Under the pieces are notes generated by a model that searched no databases, was not told the DNA's origin, and was given only the letters and a program-made list of their open reading frames with translations. A stretch of 38,560 nt of DNA from Prevotella heparinolytica. Its GTDB lineage: Bacteria; Bacteroidota; Bacteroidia; Bacteroidales; Bacteroidaceae. The stretch is from NCBI RefSeq assembly GCF_004342845.1, contig NZ_SLXB01000029.1, forward strand, positions 1 through 38,560, read 5' to 3'. The position numbers were made by a program, and so were the translations under genes. Positions 16,901 to 24,034 of the stretch are shown here, piece by piece (positions within the stretch are counted from its first letter, which is position 1; every line of letters begins with the position of its first letter).

Positions 16901-17673
16901 GCACGCCATCGGGCATCCGTGCAGTCGTTATCCGCGAGAAAGGCTCGAACAGCGAGCGTGAGATGGCATACGCCCTCTACTTGGCAGGTTTCGACGTAAG
17001 AGACGTGACCATGACCGACCTCATCAGCGGACGCGAAACATTGGAAGACGTGAACATGGTGACCTACGTCGGCGGTTTTTCCAACTCAGACGTTCTCGGT
17101 TCGGCCAAAGGATGGGCGGGAGGATTCCTCTACAACCCCAAAGCGAAAGAAGCACTCGACAAGTTCTATGCCCGCGAAGATACCCTGTCGCTGGGCATCT
17201 GCAACGGGTGCCAACTGATGATGGAGCTTGGGCTCATCAACCCCGAACACAAGAAAAAGGGCAAAATGCTGCATAATGATTCGCATAAATTCGAGTCCGA
17301 ATTCGCCGGCGTGGTGATTCCCGCCAACCGCAGTGTGATGTTCGGTTCGTTGAGCGGCAGCAAAATCGGCGTATGGGTGGCCCACGGCGAAGGAAAATTC
17401 TCATTGCCGTATGACGAGGACCGATACAACGTGGTAGCCAAGTTCAATTATGACGAATATCCCGGCAATCCCAACGGTTCCGACTATTCGGTAGCGGCAC
17501 TGGCAAGCGCCGACGGACGTCACCTCGCCATGATGCCCCACCCCGAACGTTCCATCCTGCCCTGGCAGAACGGCTGTTATCCGGCAGAGCGCATAAACAG
17601 CGACCAAATCACTCCGTGGATGGAAGCGTTTGTCAATGCGCGCAAGTGGATAGAGGAGAAGATGAAAAAGTAA
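13966..17673 (+). CDS. purL: Phosphoribosylformylglycinamidine synthase
   Basis: A 1235-residue large-type FGAM synthase, converting FGAR, glutamine and ATP to FGAM in purine synthesis. The synthase half has SEHCRHKIFGG, the ATP/metal region SLKAETHNFPTTVEPFNGAS, GGEIRDRMG, and VSIHDHGSAGHVNCLSELVE. The C-terminal glutamine amidotransferase domain has its catalytic cysteine in ICNGCQLMMELG (about residue 1079) and its histidine in MMPHPERS (about residue 1190). Length matches the single-chain enzymes of Gram-negative bacteria, so separate purQ and purS are not needed. The start is supported by a promoter 77 nt upstream. A strong hairpin follows the stop, so it is probably transcribed alone. 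Confidence 0.98.
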   Translation: MILFFRTPSKSVIAAECDRNLNQADSDKLCWLFGEAAPESEDNLKGHFVGPRREMITPWSTNAVEITQNMGLNGITRIEEYFPVKDENADHDPMLQRMYKGLDQNIFTTNRRPEPIVHIEDLEAYNEKEGLALSKEEMDYLKKVEKDLGRRLTDSEVFGFAQINSEHCRHKIFGGTFIIDGVEQESSLFQMIKKTTQENPNKIISAYKDNVAFAEGPVIEQFAPADHSKPDYFRMKDIKSVISLKAETHNFPTTVEPFNGASTGTGGEIRDRMGGGKGSWPIAGTAVYMTSYPRTDEGRTWEEILPVRKWLYQTPEQILIKASNGASDFGNKFGQPLICGSVLTFEHKENDETYGYDKVIMLAGGVGYGTQRDCLKGKPEAGNKVVVIGGDNYRIGLGGGSVSSVDTGRYSSGIELNAVQRANAEMQKRAYNVVRALCEEDTNPVVSIHDHGSAGHVNCLSELVEECGGLIDMSKLPIGDKTLSAKEIIANESQERMGLLIQEEAIEHVRKIAERERAPMYVVGETTGDHRFAFQQADGIRPFDLAVEQMFGSSPKTYMVDKTVERHYEMPKYQLSQLHEYLTNVLQLEAVACKDWLTNKADRSVTGRVARQQCQGELQLPLSDCGVVALDYRGEKGIATSLGHAPQAALADPAAGSILSVSEALTNLVWAPLAEGLDSVSLSANWMWPCRSQEGEDARLYKAVKALSDFCCALQINVPTGKDSLSMTQKYPDGSKVIAPGTVIVSAGGEVSDIKKVVSPVLVNNEKSTLYHIDFSFDNLKLGGSAFAQSLGKVGDDVPCVQDAEYFRDAFLAVQELVNKGLILAGHDISAGGLITTLLEMCFANVEGGMEINLDKIKEQDLIKILFAENPGIVIQVSDKHRDEVKRIMEDAGVGYVALGKPTDERHILVSKNGATYQFGIDYMRDVWYSTSYLLDRKQSMNGCAKKRFENYKMQPLEFAFKPDFTGKFSQFGIDPNRRTPSGIRAVVIREKGSNSEREMAYALYLAGFDVRDVTMTDLISGRETLEDVNMVTYVGGFSNSDVLGSAKGWAGGFLYNPKAKEALDKFYAREDTLSLGICNGCQLMMELGLINPEHKKKGKMLHNDSHKFESEFAGVVIPANRSVMFGSLSGSKIGVWVAHGEGKFSLPYDEDRYNVVAKFNYDEYPGNPNGSDYSVAALASADGRHLAMMPHPERSILPWQNGCYPAERINSDQITPWMEAFVNARKWIEEKMKK

Positions 17674-17704
17674 CGATGTAACAAAGACATACACACAAAG
17701 ACAG

Positions 17705-17746
17705 CGTGCCAAGGCTCTTTCGGGAACCTTGGCACGTTTCGTTTCT
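17705..17746 (+). terminator. purL terminator
   Basis: CGTGCCAAGG (17705-17714) and CCTTGGCACG (17727-17736) form a perfect 10-bp stem with a 12-nt loop, followed by TTTCGTTTCT. It lies 32 nt after the purL stop. Confidence 0.85.
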
Positions 17747-17847
17747 ACCGCTACCCGCACAGGAGAGCCCGGAAGCCTTTCTTCCTCTAACATTCCGACA
17801 TTGACACAGATGAGGAGCAAGACATAAAACAGTTATCTCTCCATCCG

Positions 17848-17879
17848 TTTGTTCTTTCCAAACAAAAACATTATTTTTG
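17848..17879 (+). promoter_or_regulatory. Promoter of hybrid regulator gene
   Basis: TTTG (17848-17851), 20 nt, then TATTTTTG (17872-17879): both elements match the sigma-ABfr consensus. Transcription would begin near 17886, which makes the ATG at 17890 almost leaderless and favours the ATG at 17935. Confidence 0.8.
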
Positions 17880-17934
17880 TAGTGGCTTTATGACTCTTGT
17901 CTACCGGCATCAATCTCAAAAACACCAGACAATC

Positions 17935-19761
17935 ATGAAAAGGTTCTTTTTTTTCTTCACGTCACTATTTTCCCTTGTGTGCCCGGCACAAATCGACAAA
18001 CACAGTGCTCTTGAAAACGAACTAATCAATAACCCCACAAGTGCCCCCATCCAAGATTCTTTTCAAATCAGTCTTTGGGTGTTGGCGCTTTACACCATTG
18101 TCATCATAGCGGCGGCAAGTACAATCATGCTCATCATCCTCATGCGGCAACAGCGAAAAGCCGCCGATGAAAAAATGCGTTTCTTCATCAACGCGGCCCA
18201 CAACATACGCACACCGCTGACACTGATAAAAGCTCCCTTGGAAGAACTGGCAGAGCAAGAAAACCTGAGCGAAAACGGACAAAGAAATGCCGGTACTGCA
18301 TTGCGAAACGTAAATGCCTTGTTGCAACTTACCACCAATCTCGTCAACCTTGAGCGCATAGACACCTACTCCGACTCCTTGTATATATCCGAATACGAGC
18401 TGAATACCTATATAGCAGAAACCGTAGACGCATTTCGCCCCCATGCCGACGTCAAGCATATCAACCTGACCAGCCAAAGCGACTTCCGCTACCAGAACGT
18501 ATGGATTGACAAAGACAAGATGGACGCCATCCTGAAGAACTTGTTATCGAATGCCTTGAAATACACCCCCGAAGGAGGAAAGGTAGACATCTCTGCCCAC
18601 GAAACGGACGACACATGGAGCATTGCAGTAACCGATACGGGTATCGGCATTCCGGCATCGGAACAAAAACAGCTTTTCAAGAAACATTTCCGGGGCAGGA
18701 ATGCCGTCAACTCCCAAGTAACGGGAAGCGGCATCGGGCTGCTCTTGGTGTGGAAACTTGTCAGGCTGCATAAAGGGAAGCTGAAACTCAACAGTACGGA
18801 AGGAAGCGGCACGTGCGTCAAGATTACTTTTCCAAAAAGGAAAGAAGCGTTCGACAAGGCCGTGCAATGCCCCAATGCCAGACACACGCAGATGGTTTAT
18901 TCGACAGCCGGAGTGCCGGTCAACGTTCCTGCCCCGTCGCTTACACATAAGAGTAACGAAGGCCAACCGTCCGACGGCAGCACCCGGCAAAAGATACTGA
19001 TTGTGGAAGACAACAGTGAACTGAGGGAGTACCTGCGCGGCAGCTTGTCCGAACAGTATGACACACGCGTATGCTCCAACGGGAAAGAGGCTCTTACGTT
19101 TGCCGGGGAATATCTGCCCGACTTGATTATTTCAGACATCATGATACCCGGACTGAAAGGAGACGAGTTGTGCCATGCCCTGAAGAATGACATCAACACC
19201 TCTCACATTCCCTTCATTCTGCTCACGGCCCTGAATACGGACAGAAACATCATTGAGGGCCTGCAAAGCGGAGCAGACGAATACCTCGTGAAGCCTTTCA
19301 ACATAGGCATATTACGTGCAAGCATAGCCAACCTGCTGGCCAACCGCAAACTGCTGCGCCAGAAGTTTGCCAACCTTGAACTGAACGAGGACAAGAACGG
19401 CACAGATTGCATCAATTGTTCCACAGACTTGGACTGGAGATTCGTTGCCACCGTGAAGAAAGAAGTGGAAGCGAATATGGAGCAACCCAACTTCAACGTA
19501 GACGCGCTTTGCAACCTGATGAACATGAGCAGAACCAGCTTTTACAATAAGATAAAAGCCCTGACGGACCAAGCTCCGGCCGACTACATCCGGTTGATTC
19601 GGTTGAACCATGCCGCCCAGCTCCTGAAAGAGCAACGATACAGCATTACAGAAATATCGGAGAAAACAGGGTTCAGCGACGCTAAATACTTCCGCGAAGT
19701 ATTCAAGAAGCACTTCAATATGAGTCCGAGCCAGTACGCCAAAACCACACAACAAGGATGA
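17935..19761 (+). CDS. Short hybrid histidine kinase / response regulator with AraC output
   Basis: A 608-residue one-protein two-component system (from the ATG at 17935; an upstream ATG at 17890 would add 15). In order: signal-like N-terminus (MKRFFFFFTSLFSLVCPAQ); only about 30 periplasmic residues; one membrane helix (WVLALYTIVIIAAASTIML); HisKA with the phospho-histidine in AAHNIRTPLTLIKAP; HATPase (NLLSNALKYTP, DTGIGI, GSGIGL); receiver domain (ILIVEDNSELREYL, acceptor Asp in LIISDIMIPG, Lys in LVKPF); and an AraC-type DNA-binding domain (NMSRTSFYNKIKALT, ISEKTGFSDAKYFREVFKKH). Classical Bacteroides HTCS proteins carry a large beta-propeller sensor of about 700 residues, which is missing here. 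The stop overlaps the first chrA start (ATGA), so the regulator and transporter are coupled. Confidence 0.93.
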   Translation: MKRFFFFFTSLFSLVCPAQIDKHSALENELINNPTSAPIQDSFQISLWVLALYTIVIIAAASTIMLIILMRQQRKAADEKMRFFINAAHNIRTPLTLIKAPLEELAEQENLSENGQRNAGTALRNVNALLQLTTNLVNLERIDTYSDSLYISEYELNTYIAETVDAFRPHADVKHINLTSQSDFRYQNVWIDKDKMDAILKNLLSNALKYTPEGGKVDISAHETDDTWSIAVTDTGIGIPASEQKQLFKKHFRGRNAVNSQVTGSGIGLLLVWKLVRLHKGKLKLNSTEGSGTCVKITFPKRKEAFDKAVQCPNARHTQMVYSTAGVPVNVPAPSLTHKSNEGQPSDGSTRQKILIVEDNSELREYLRGSLSEQYDTRVCSNGKEALTFAGEYLPDLIISDIMIPGLKGDELCHALKNDINTSHIPFILLTALNTDRNIIEGLQSGADEYLVKPFNIGILRASIANLLANRKLLRQKFANLELNEDKNGTDCINCSTDLDWRFVATVKKEVEANMEQPNFNVDALCNLMNMSRTSFYNKIKALTDQAPADYIRLIRLNHAAQLLKEQRYSITEISEKTGFSDAKYFREVFKKHFNMSPSQYAKTTQQG

Positions 19762-20300
19762 ACATATATATCGAAGCATTCTCCATCTTCTTCAAGATAG
19801 GAGCTTTCACCATCGGGGGCGGATATGCCATGGTGCCCTTGATAGAGAACGAGATTGTGAACAAACGAAACTGGGTAGCCAAAGAAGACTTCATCGACCT
19901 GCTCGCCATAGCACAGTCGGCACCGGGTGTTCTTGCGGTCAACATTTCCATTTTCATAGGCTATCGGTTGAGAGGGATACGCGGCAGCCTCGTCACAGCT
20001 TTAGGCACCATACTTCCTTCGTTCCTCATCATTCTGGCCATTGCACTGTTTTTCCACAACTTCAAGGAGAATCCCGTTGTGGAACGCATCTTCAAGGGCA
20101 TCCGCCCGGCAGTGGTGGCCTTGATAGCCGCACCTACATTCAGCATGGCCAAGTCGGCCAAAATAAACCGCTACAACATCTGGATACCGGTGGTTTCGGC
20201 ACTGCTCATCTGGCAGTTGAACTTCTCGCCCGTCTGGATAATCATTGCGGCAGGCGTAGGAGGCTACCTGTACGGAAGACTGCAAAACACCCCCCACTAA
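19758..20300 (+). CDS. chrA: Chromate transporter family protein, first half-size subunit
   Basis: A 180-residue membrane protein of the CHR family, half the size of classical ChrA. It opens with the family motif FFKIGAFTIGGGYAMVPLIE, then LLAIAQSAPGVLAVNISIFIGYRLRG and the helix-rich GTILPSFLIILAIALFF. Short CHR proteins usually occur as adjacent pairs that act together; the partner starts 30 nt downstream. Some members export chromate, but for gut Bacteroidetes the true substrate is not settled. The start overlaps the regulator stop by 4 nt, suggesting that the regulator controls or senses the transported compound. Confidence 0.92.
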   Translation: MNIYIEAFSIFFKIGAFTIGGGYAMVPLIENEIVNKRNWVAKEDFIDLLAIAQSAPGVLAVNISIFIGYRLRGIRGSLVTALGTILPSFLIILAIALFFHNFKENPVVERIFKGIRPAVVALIAAPTFSMAKSAKINRYNIWIPVVSALLIWQLNFSPVWIIIAAGVGGYLYGRLQNTPH

Positions 20301-20330
20301 TCACTAACCGCTAATCGCTCACCACTCACC

Positions 20331-20879
20331 ATGATTTTCCTGCAATTATTCTATACCTTCTTTAAAATAGGGCTTTTCGGTTTCGGAGGCGGATATGCCA
20401 TGCTTTCGATGATACAAGCCGAAGTTGTCACCCGCTACGGGTGGCTCTCCCCTCAAGAATTTACGGATATCGTTGCCATCAGCCAGATGACCCCCGGTCC
20501 CATAGGCATCAATTCGGCAACTTATGTAGGGTTCACCGCCACAGGCAGCGTATGGGGGGCAATCGTTGCCACCTTTGCCGTGACGCTCCCCTCGTTTATC
20601 CTGATGCTGACCATCAGCAGGTTTTTCCTGAAGTATCAGAAGCATCCGTCGGTCGAAGCGGTATTCGGCGGACTACGCCCTGCCGTGGTAGGCTTGCTGG
20701 CATCCGCCGCATTGCTGCTGATGAATACGGAAAACTTCGGCTCGCCTACGGAAGATACCTATTCCTTCATTGTCAGTTGCATCCTCTTCCTCGTTGCATT
20801 CGTGGGCACAAGAAGATACAAGCTGAACCCCATAGGGATGATAATTGCTTGCGGAATAGCCGGACTGATATTGTATTAG
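20331..20879 (+). CDS. chrA: Chromate transporter family protein, second half-size subunit
   Basis: A 182-residue CHR-family membrane protein. Its N-terminal motif FFKIGLFGFGGGYAMLSMIQAE parallels that of the preceding gene, followed by DIVAISQMTPGPIGINSATYVGF, AVTLPSFILMLTISRFF and GLRPAVVGLLASAALLL. It is a diverged partner of the first subunit, not a recent duplicate: the GPIGIN segment differs from APGVLAVN there. The pair is thought to insert with opposite orientation. It ends 12 nt from the convergent glycoside hydrolase gene, and no clear terminator is visible between them. Confidence 0.92.
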   Translation: MIFLQLFYTFFKIGLFGFGGGYAMLSMIQAEVVTRYGWLSPQEFTDIVAISQMTPGPIGINSATYVGFTATGSVWGAIVATFAVTLPSFILMLTISRFFLKYQKHPSVEAVFGGLRPAVVGLLASAALLLMNTENFGSPTEDTYSFIVSCILFLVAFVGTRRYKLNPIGMIIACGIAGLILY

Positions 20880-20891
20880 CCCGACCGGGGA

Positions 20892-22403
20892 TTACAGTTT
20901 CACTTTCTTCCCCACGGATTTCGACTCGTTGTGCAGGCGGTCCAAAGCCGTCACCACATAGCGGTACTTGGTTTTCCCGCCCTCATAGGGTAACTTATAG
21001 AAGTTGTCGCGCGTCACGGCCACGATGTGCGAAGGGTCGTCAATATTCACCTTCTTGCCTGCCTCGAAACGATATACCACATATTGCACGGCACGGTTCA
21101 TCTCCTCCCTGTATTTGGGTGCAGTCCAGAAGAGCATATAACCGTCTGCCGTCCACACCGGCTTCACCTTGCGCACCTTGGCGGGAGCTTCATTATCCAT
21201 GAAATCAAACACCGGGGGTAAAGCCGGATATTTATGATATTCGGCAATCAAGGCATCGCGATACTTGCCCGCATTCTCCACAACCGCACTTGCAGGCCAC
21301 TGGCAACTGCCTCCGATTGTCTGGTAAGCCCGTTGCCAAGCCATCTTGCGCGGAAGCTGATTCACCGACGGATTGTTCGGGTCGGCATGCTGCACCGTGT
21401 TCATTACAGACTGGCCGATGAACAGAGGTCGGTTCTCCGTATGCTTGGCCCACCACTTCACCAATGTTTCGTAATCGGCCGCCGGATGACCTATCTGCCA
21501 GTAAATCTGCGGGATGTTATAGTCTATCCAACCCTCGCGCGCCCACAACAAGACGTCGGCATAGAGGTCGTCATAGTTCTGCAGTCCCTTTGTCTTACTG
21601 CCCAGCGGATCGTTGCTCTCGTTGCGGTAAATGCCGAACGGAGAAACACCGAACTTCACCCACGGCTTAATCTCACGGATGGTTTCGTGCAGTTTCTTAA
21701 TCAGGATATTCACATTGCTCCGGCGCCAGTCTCCCCTATCGCCGAAGCCTCCGCCGTAACGGGCAAAGCCGGCGTCATCCGGGAAATCCTGTCCTTTGAT
21801 GGGATAAGGATAGAAATAATCGTCCATGTGGATGGCATCCACGTCGTAACGAGACACGATATCGCTCACCACCATGCAGATATGCCGGCGGCTTTCGGGC
21901 AATGCCGGGTCGAAATACAGCTGGTCGCCATAGGTCACGAACCACTCCGGGTGGATATTATATACATGGCCGGAAGCCAACTCGTTCTTTAAGGTTGTTT
22001 TGGTGCGATACGGATTAATCCAAGCATGAAATTCCATGCCCCGCTTGTGGCACTCCTCAATCATAAACTGCATAGGATCCCAATACGGTTCGGGAGCCTT
22101 ACCTTGCACCCCGGTGAGGAAACGGCTCCACGGCTCCAGCCGTGAGGCATACAGCGCATCCCCTTCGGGACGCACCTGAAAGATAATGGCGTTGATGCCT
22201 GCCCCTCGCAGAGAGTTCAACTGGCTTATCAGCGTCTGCTTCAGCTTGTCTGTGGGGACACCGCGAAACTGCCCGTTCACCGCCTGCATCCATGCGGCAC
22301 GAAATTCACGTTTGGGATGCACAGGGCCTGTTTGCACTTGTGCAAATACCCCTCCGGCCAGCAGTGACAGGAGAAGTACGCATAAAAAGGATTTTATTTT
22401 CAT
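20892..22403 (-). CDS. Family 10-like (GHL10) glycoside hydrolase, exported
   Basis: A 503-residue exported protein of the GHL10 (DUF187) family, a TIM-barrel relative of glycoside hydrolases. Signal peptide: MKIKSFLCVLLLSLLAGGVFAQ. Barrel motifs are EFRAAWMQAVNGQF, NAIIFQVRPEGDALY, GMEFHAWINPYRT, and the acidic VDAIHMDDYFYPYP (about residues 188-201). The C-terminal part (PVWTADGYMLFWTAPKY, YVVYRFEAGKKVNI) looks like a fibronectin-III-like domain. E. coli DigH of this family cuts glycan strands of denuded peptidoglycan, so a cell-envelope role is plausible, but activity on host or dietary glycans is not excluded. A paralogue lies at 29243-30694. I see no consensus promoter directly upstream. 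Confidence 0.92.
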   Translation of the reverse strand: MKIKSFLCVLLLSLLAGGVFAQVQTGPVHPKREFRAAWMQAVNGQFRGVPTDKLKQTLISQLNSLRGAGINAIIFQVRPEGDALYASRLEPWSRFLTGVQGKAPEPYWDPMQFMIEECHKRGMEFHAWINPYRTKTTLKNELASGHVYNIHPEWFVTYGDQLYFDPALPESRRHICMVVSDIVSRYDVDAIHMDDYFYPYPIKGQDFPDDAGFARYGGGFGDRGDWRRSNVNILIKKLHETIREIKPWVKFGVSPFGIYRNESNDPLGSKTKGLQNYDDLYADVLLWAREGWIDYNIPQIYWQIGHPAADYETLVKWWAKHTENRPLFIGQSVMNTVQHADPNNPSVNQLPRKMAWQRAYQTIGGSCQWPASAVVENAGKYRDALIAEYHKYPALPPVFDFMDNEAPAKVRKVKPVWTADGYMLFWTAPKYREEMNRAVQYVVYRFEAGKKVNIDDPSHIVAVTRDNFYKLPYEGGKTKYRYVVTALDRLHNESKSVGKKVKL

Positions 22404-22832
22404 CTTCCGGTTATAACTTTTTAATATTCAGACACGCGTCTATTCTTAACAGTGCCCACCCTGATGCCGTCTGTCTCACAGGCCGCTCACCAAGCCGGGA
22501 CATGCCGCCGCTACAAGAGCAGGAGGCGAAATTAATGCTTTTATCGAAAGAAAATCAGCACGAATCGGAAAGTATAACAAATCTTAACCATGCCGATATA
22601 TGCAGACGAACACCCCGCCATGACAACACTGCAAAACGGAAAAACAGAAAGAACATGCGCGGTTTAGCGGTCGCAAGCCCGCAGGTCATCACCCGTAGGC
22701 CCACATCTTATCATCCACAACCTCACACTTCACCGTCTGCAATCCCACACTTCATGCTTGCTGCGCCCACACGTTGCGGTGCATGCAGTGTGGCGTCACG
22801 TCGGGCCTGCCAACATGCGGGGGAGATATTGC
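22404..22832. other. 429-nt intergenic region between two minus-strand genes
   Basis: No convincing gene; the short ORFs lack protein features. It contains a degenerate 22-bp-period array (22677-22786), the palindrome AGACGCGTCT-like AGACACGCGTCT near 22433, and a weak CCACAC/GTGTGG hairpin near 22767-22793. No known riboswitch consensus could be matched by eye. Confidence 0.5.
22677..22786. repeat. 22-bp-period array 4, degenerate
   Basis: Five 22-nt windows starting at 22677, 22699, 22721, 22743 and 22765 align on a CCCACACTTCA-like core. CACACTTCA occurs exactly at 22724-22732 and 22746-22754, 22 nt apart; CCCACA recurs at 22700 and CCCACAC at 22766. The degree of match is lower than in arrays 1-3. 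Confidence 0.5.
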
Positions 22833-23657
22833 CTAAGGCGGAACGAATGGCTGTTCTTCCACCTCCTCCACCTTAAACGAGGGGGATATATGGGGGAGGT
22901 ATTTTCTAATCTCTTCTTCTCTTTTCTTTTCTTCTCTTACGCGCGCGAGGGATAGCACACCTCGTAATTCGCTGATAAATTGATAATTAGGCTCAATTTG
23001 GGCACTCTTTGAATTGCTTGCCGACTGCGAGCCGGCAGGCAGTTCGCTCGGAGTTGGCAAGCAGTAGCCTGCCGGTCCGTGCGGAGTCTCCATACAAGGT
23101 TTGGGTACTCCCGCAGCAGTGGCGGCAAGAGAAGCTGCCGCTTGAAAATCCCCTTTCTCTTCGACGGCCGACCGCGCTTCTTCGCTCATCGGCGGCACTT
23201 CTTCGGCAACCGGCAGTACTTCCTCGACAACCGATTCTGTTTCTCCGGTCATCAAGCATGCCTCCTCGGCAGCCGACATCGTTTCTTCATCAACCGTTTC
23301 TCCATCCGTTGACAATTCCTCTTCCTTCGCCCTCCTCCCGGCAGTATTTTTCTTTGACACTTCCCTGTTTTTCCGCGAAGTGCCGAAGTAATCGATGGCG
23401 GAGAAGAACATATCTCCTTCGATGATGAACAAGCCGTAATTTCTGACTATTTTTTCGAGATAGGCCTGCGGAAATCCTTTCTGCTGCAATAGTTTCAGTT
23501 GTCCGAGGAAGAGACGGGGACACTCCTGATTGTAAAGCTGTTCGATGATGTAGAGATAGCTGCCGTAGCCTCTTGCTCCCTCTTCGTCGATGAGTTTGTA
23601 GAGCCTGCTGTCACGGCTCAGGTTGAAGCGATGTTTAAACCAACTAAGACCTTCCAT
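22833..23657 (-). CDS. DUF4373 protein with acidic heptad repeats
   Basis: A 274-residue cytoplasmic protein. Residues 1-100 match the DUF4373 (Lin1244/Lin1753-like) winged-helix-type domain: GLSWFKHRFNLSRDS, GARGYGSYLYIIEQLY, FLGQLKLLQQKGFPQAYLEK, DMFFSAIDYFGTSRKNRE. This domain is common in Bacteroides genes linked to replication or mobile elements, but its function is not established. A low-complexity tract of seven 7-residue repeats (pattern SxxEExx) follows, then a basic/acidic tail ending KVEEVEEQPFVPP. The start at 23657 is chosen because the promoter box at 23692-23699 would lie inside the longer version starting at 23735. The gene is divergent from uvrA and has no partner in its direction except the distant hydrolase. 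Confidence 0.85.
   Translation of the reverse strand: MEGLSWFKHRFNLSRDSRLYKLIDEEGARGYGSYLYIIEQLYNQECPRLFLGQLKLLQQKGFPQAYLEKIVRNYGLFIIEGDMFFSAIDYFGTSRKNREVSKKNTAGRRAKEEELSTDGETVDEETMSAAEEACLMTGETESVVEEVLPVAEEVPPMSEEARSAVEEKGDFQAAASLAATAAGVPKPCMETPHGPAGYCLPTPSELPAGSQSASNSKSAQIEPNYQFISELRGVLSLARVREEKKREEEIRKYLPHISPSFKVEEVEEQPFVPP
23158..23304. repeat. 21-bp coding tandem repeat in DUF4373 gene
   Basis: Seven consecutive 21-nt units start at 23158, 23179, 23200, 23221, 23242, 23263 and 23284, most beginning TCTTCG or TCCTCG. On the minus strand they encode heptads such as SAVEE, PMSEE, PVAEE and SVVEE. Units differ at many positions, so the array is old, but the period keeps the frame and its copy number can change without a frameshift. 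Confidence 0.8.
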
Positions 23658-23691
23658 AATTGCGTTATATATTGTGTTTGACTTACAACTA

Positions 23692-23723
23692 CAAAGATAA
23701 TGCTTGAAAACGCAAAATGCAAA
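23692..23723 (-). promoter_or_regulatory. Promoter of DUF4373 gene
   Basis: On the minus strand TTTG (complement of 23720-23723), 20 nt, then TATCTTTG (complement of 23692-23699): both sigma-ABfr elements are perfect. It defines the start at 23657 with a leader of about 28 nt. Confidence 0.85.
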
Positions 23724-23734
23724 TGCACCAAACA

Positions 23735-23800
23735 CCGGATTCGCGGCAATTTATCGCCTCTACAATATATTCTGGGAGGGGTAAAACGCCGCGAACCCGG
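23735..23800. repeat. Inverted repeat between divergent promoters
   Basis: CCGGATTCGCGGC (23735-23747) and GCCGCGAACCCGG (23788-23800) are reverse complements at 12 of 13 positions, 40 nt apart, just upstream of the DUF4373 promoter. A second, smaller hairpin is GAATGATT/AATCATTC (23838-23859). No T-run follows, so a regulatory site is more likely than a terminator. Confidence 0.55.
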
Positions 23801-23996
23801 CATTTCATAAAATTAGCGGGAAATGTGCTTTTTTCTTGAATGATTATAATCAATCATTCCGTATCCTGATTGATACGCGAGTTCGGGATAAGAAACGACG
23901 CAAAAACGGCTACAATCGAATAGCCATAGCTTTTACTTTCGAGGGGGTATTCCTAAAAAAAGAACAAGTTCGTTTTATTCTGCCCGTGGTTTGCAT

Positions 23997-24004
23997 TATC
24001 TTTG
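23997..24004 (+). promoter_or_regulatory. uvrA promoter -7 box
   Basis: TATCTTTG matches TAnnTTTG exactly; TTTT (23973-23976) is 20 nt upstream in the -33 position. An ATG at 24002 falls within this box, so translation must start at 24035. Confidence 0.7.
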
Positions 24005-24034
24005 CAGTTCGAAAATCACCAAAGTGACTTGTAT

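Noticed and set aside
22404..22832. Cobalamin or TPP riboswitch before the GHL10 gene
   Set aside because: GC-rich words near 22490-22530 recall a B12 box, but the conserved box and required order of stems could not be matched.
22292..22876. 194-codon plus-strand ORF
   Set aside because: It crosses the start of the GHL10 gene and the end of the DUF4373 gene in antisense and includes the repeat array; no protein features.
23658..23735. Longer start for the DUF4373 protein
   Set aside because: It would place the consensus promoter inside the coding region.
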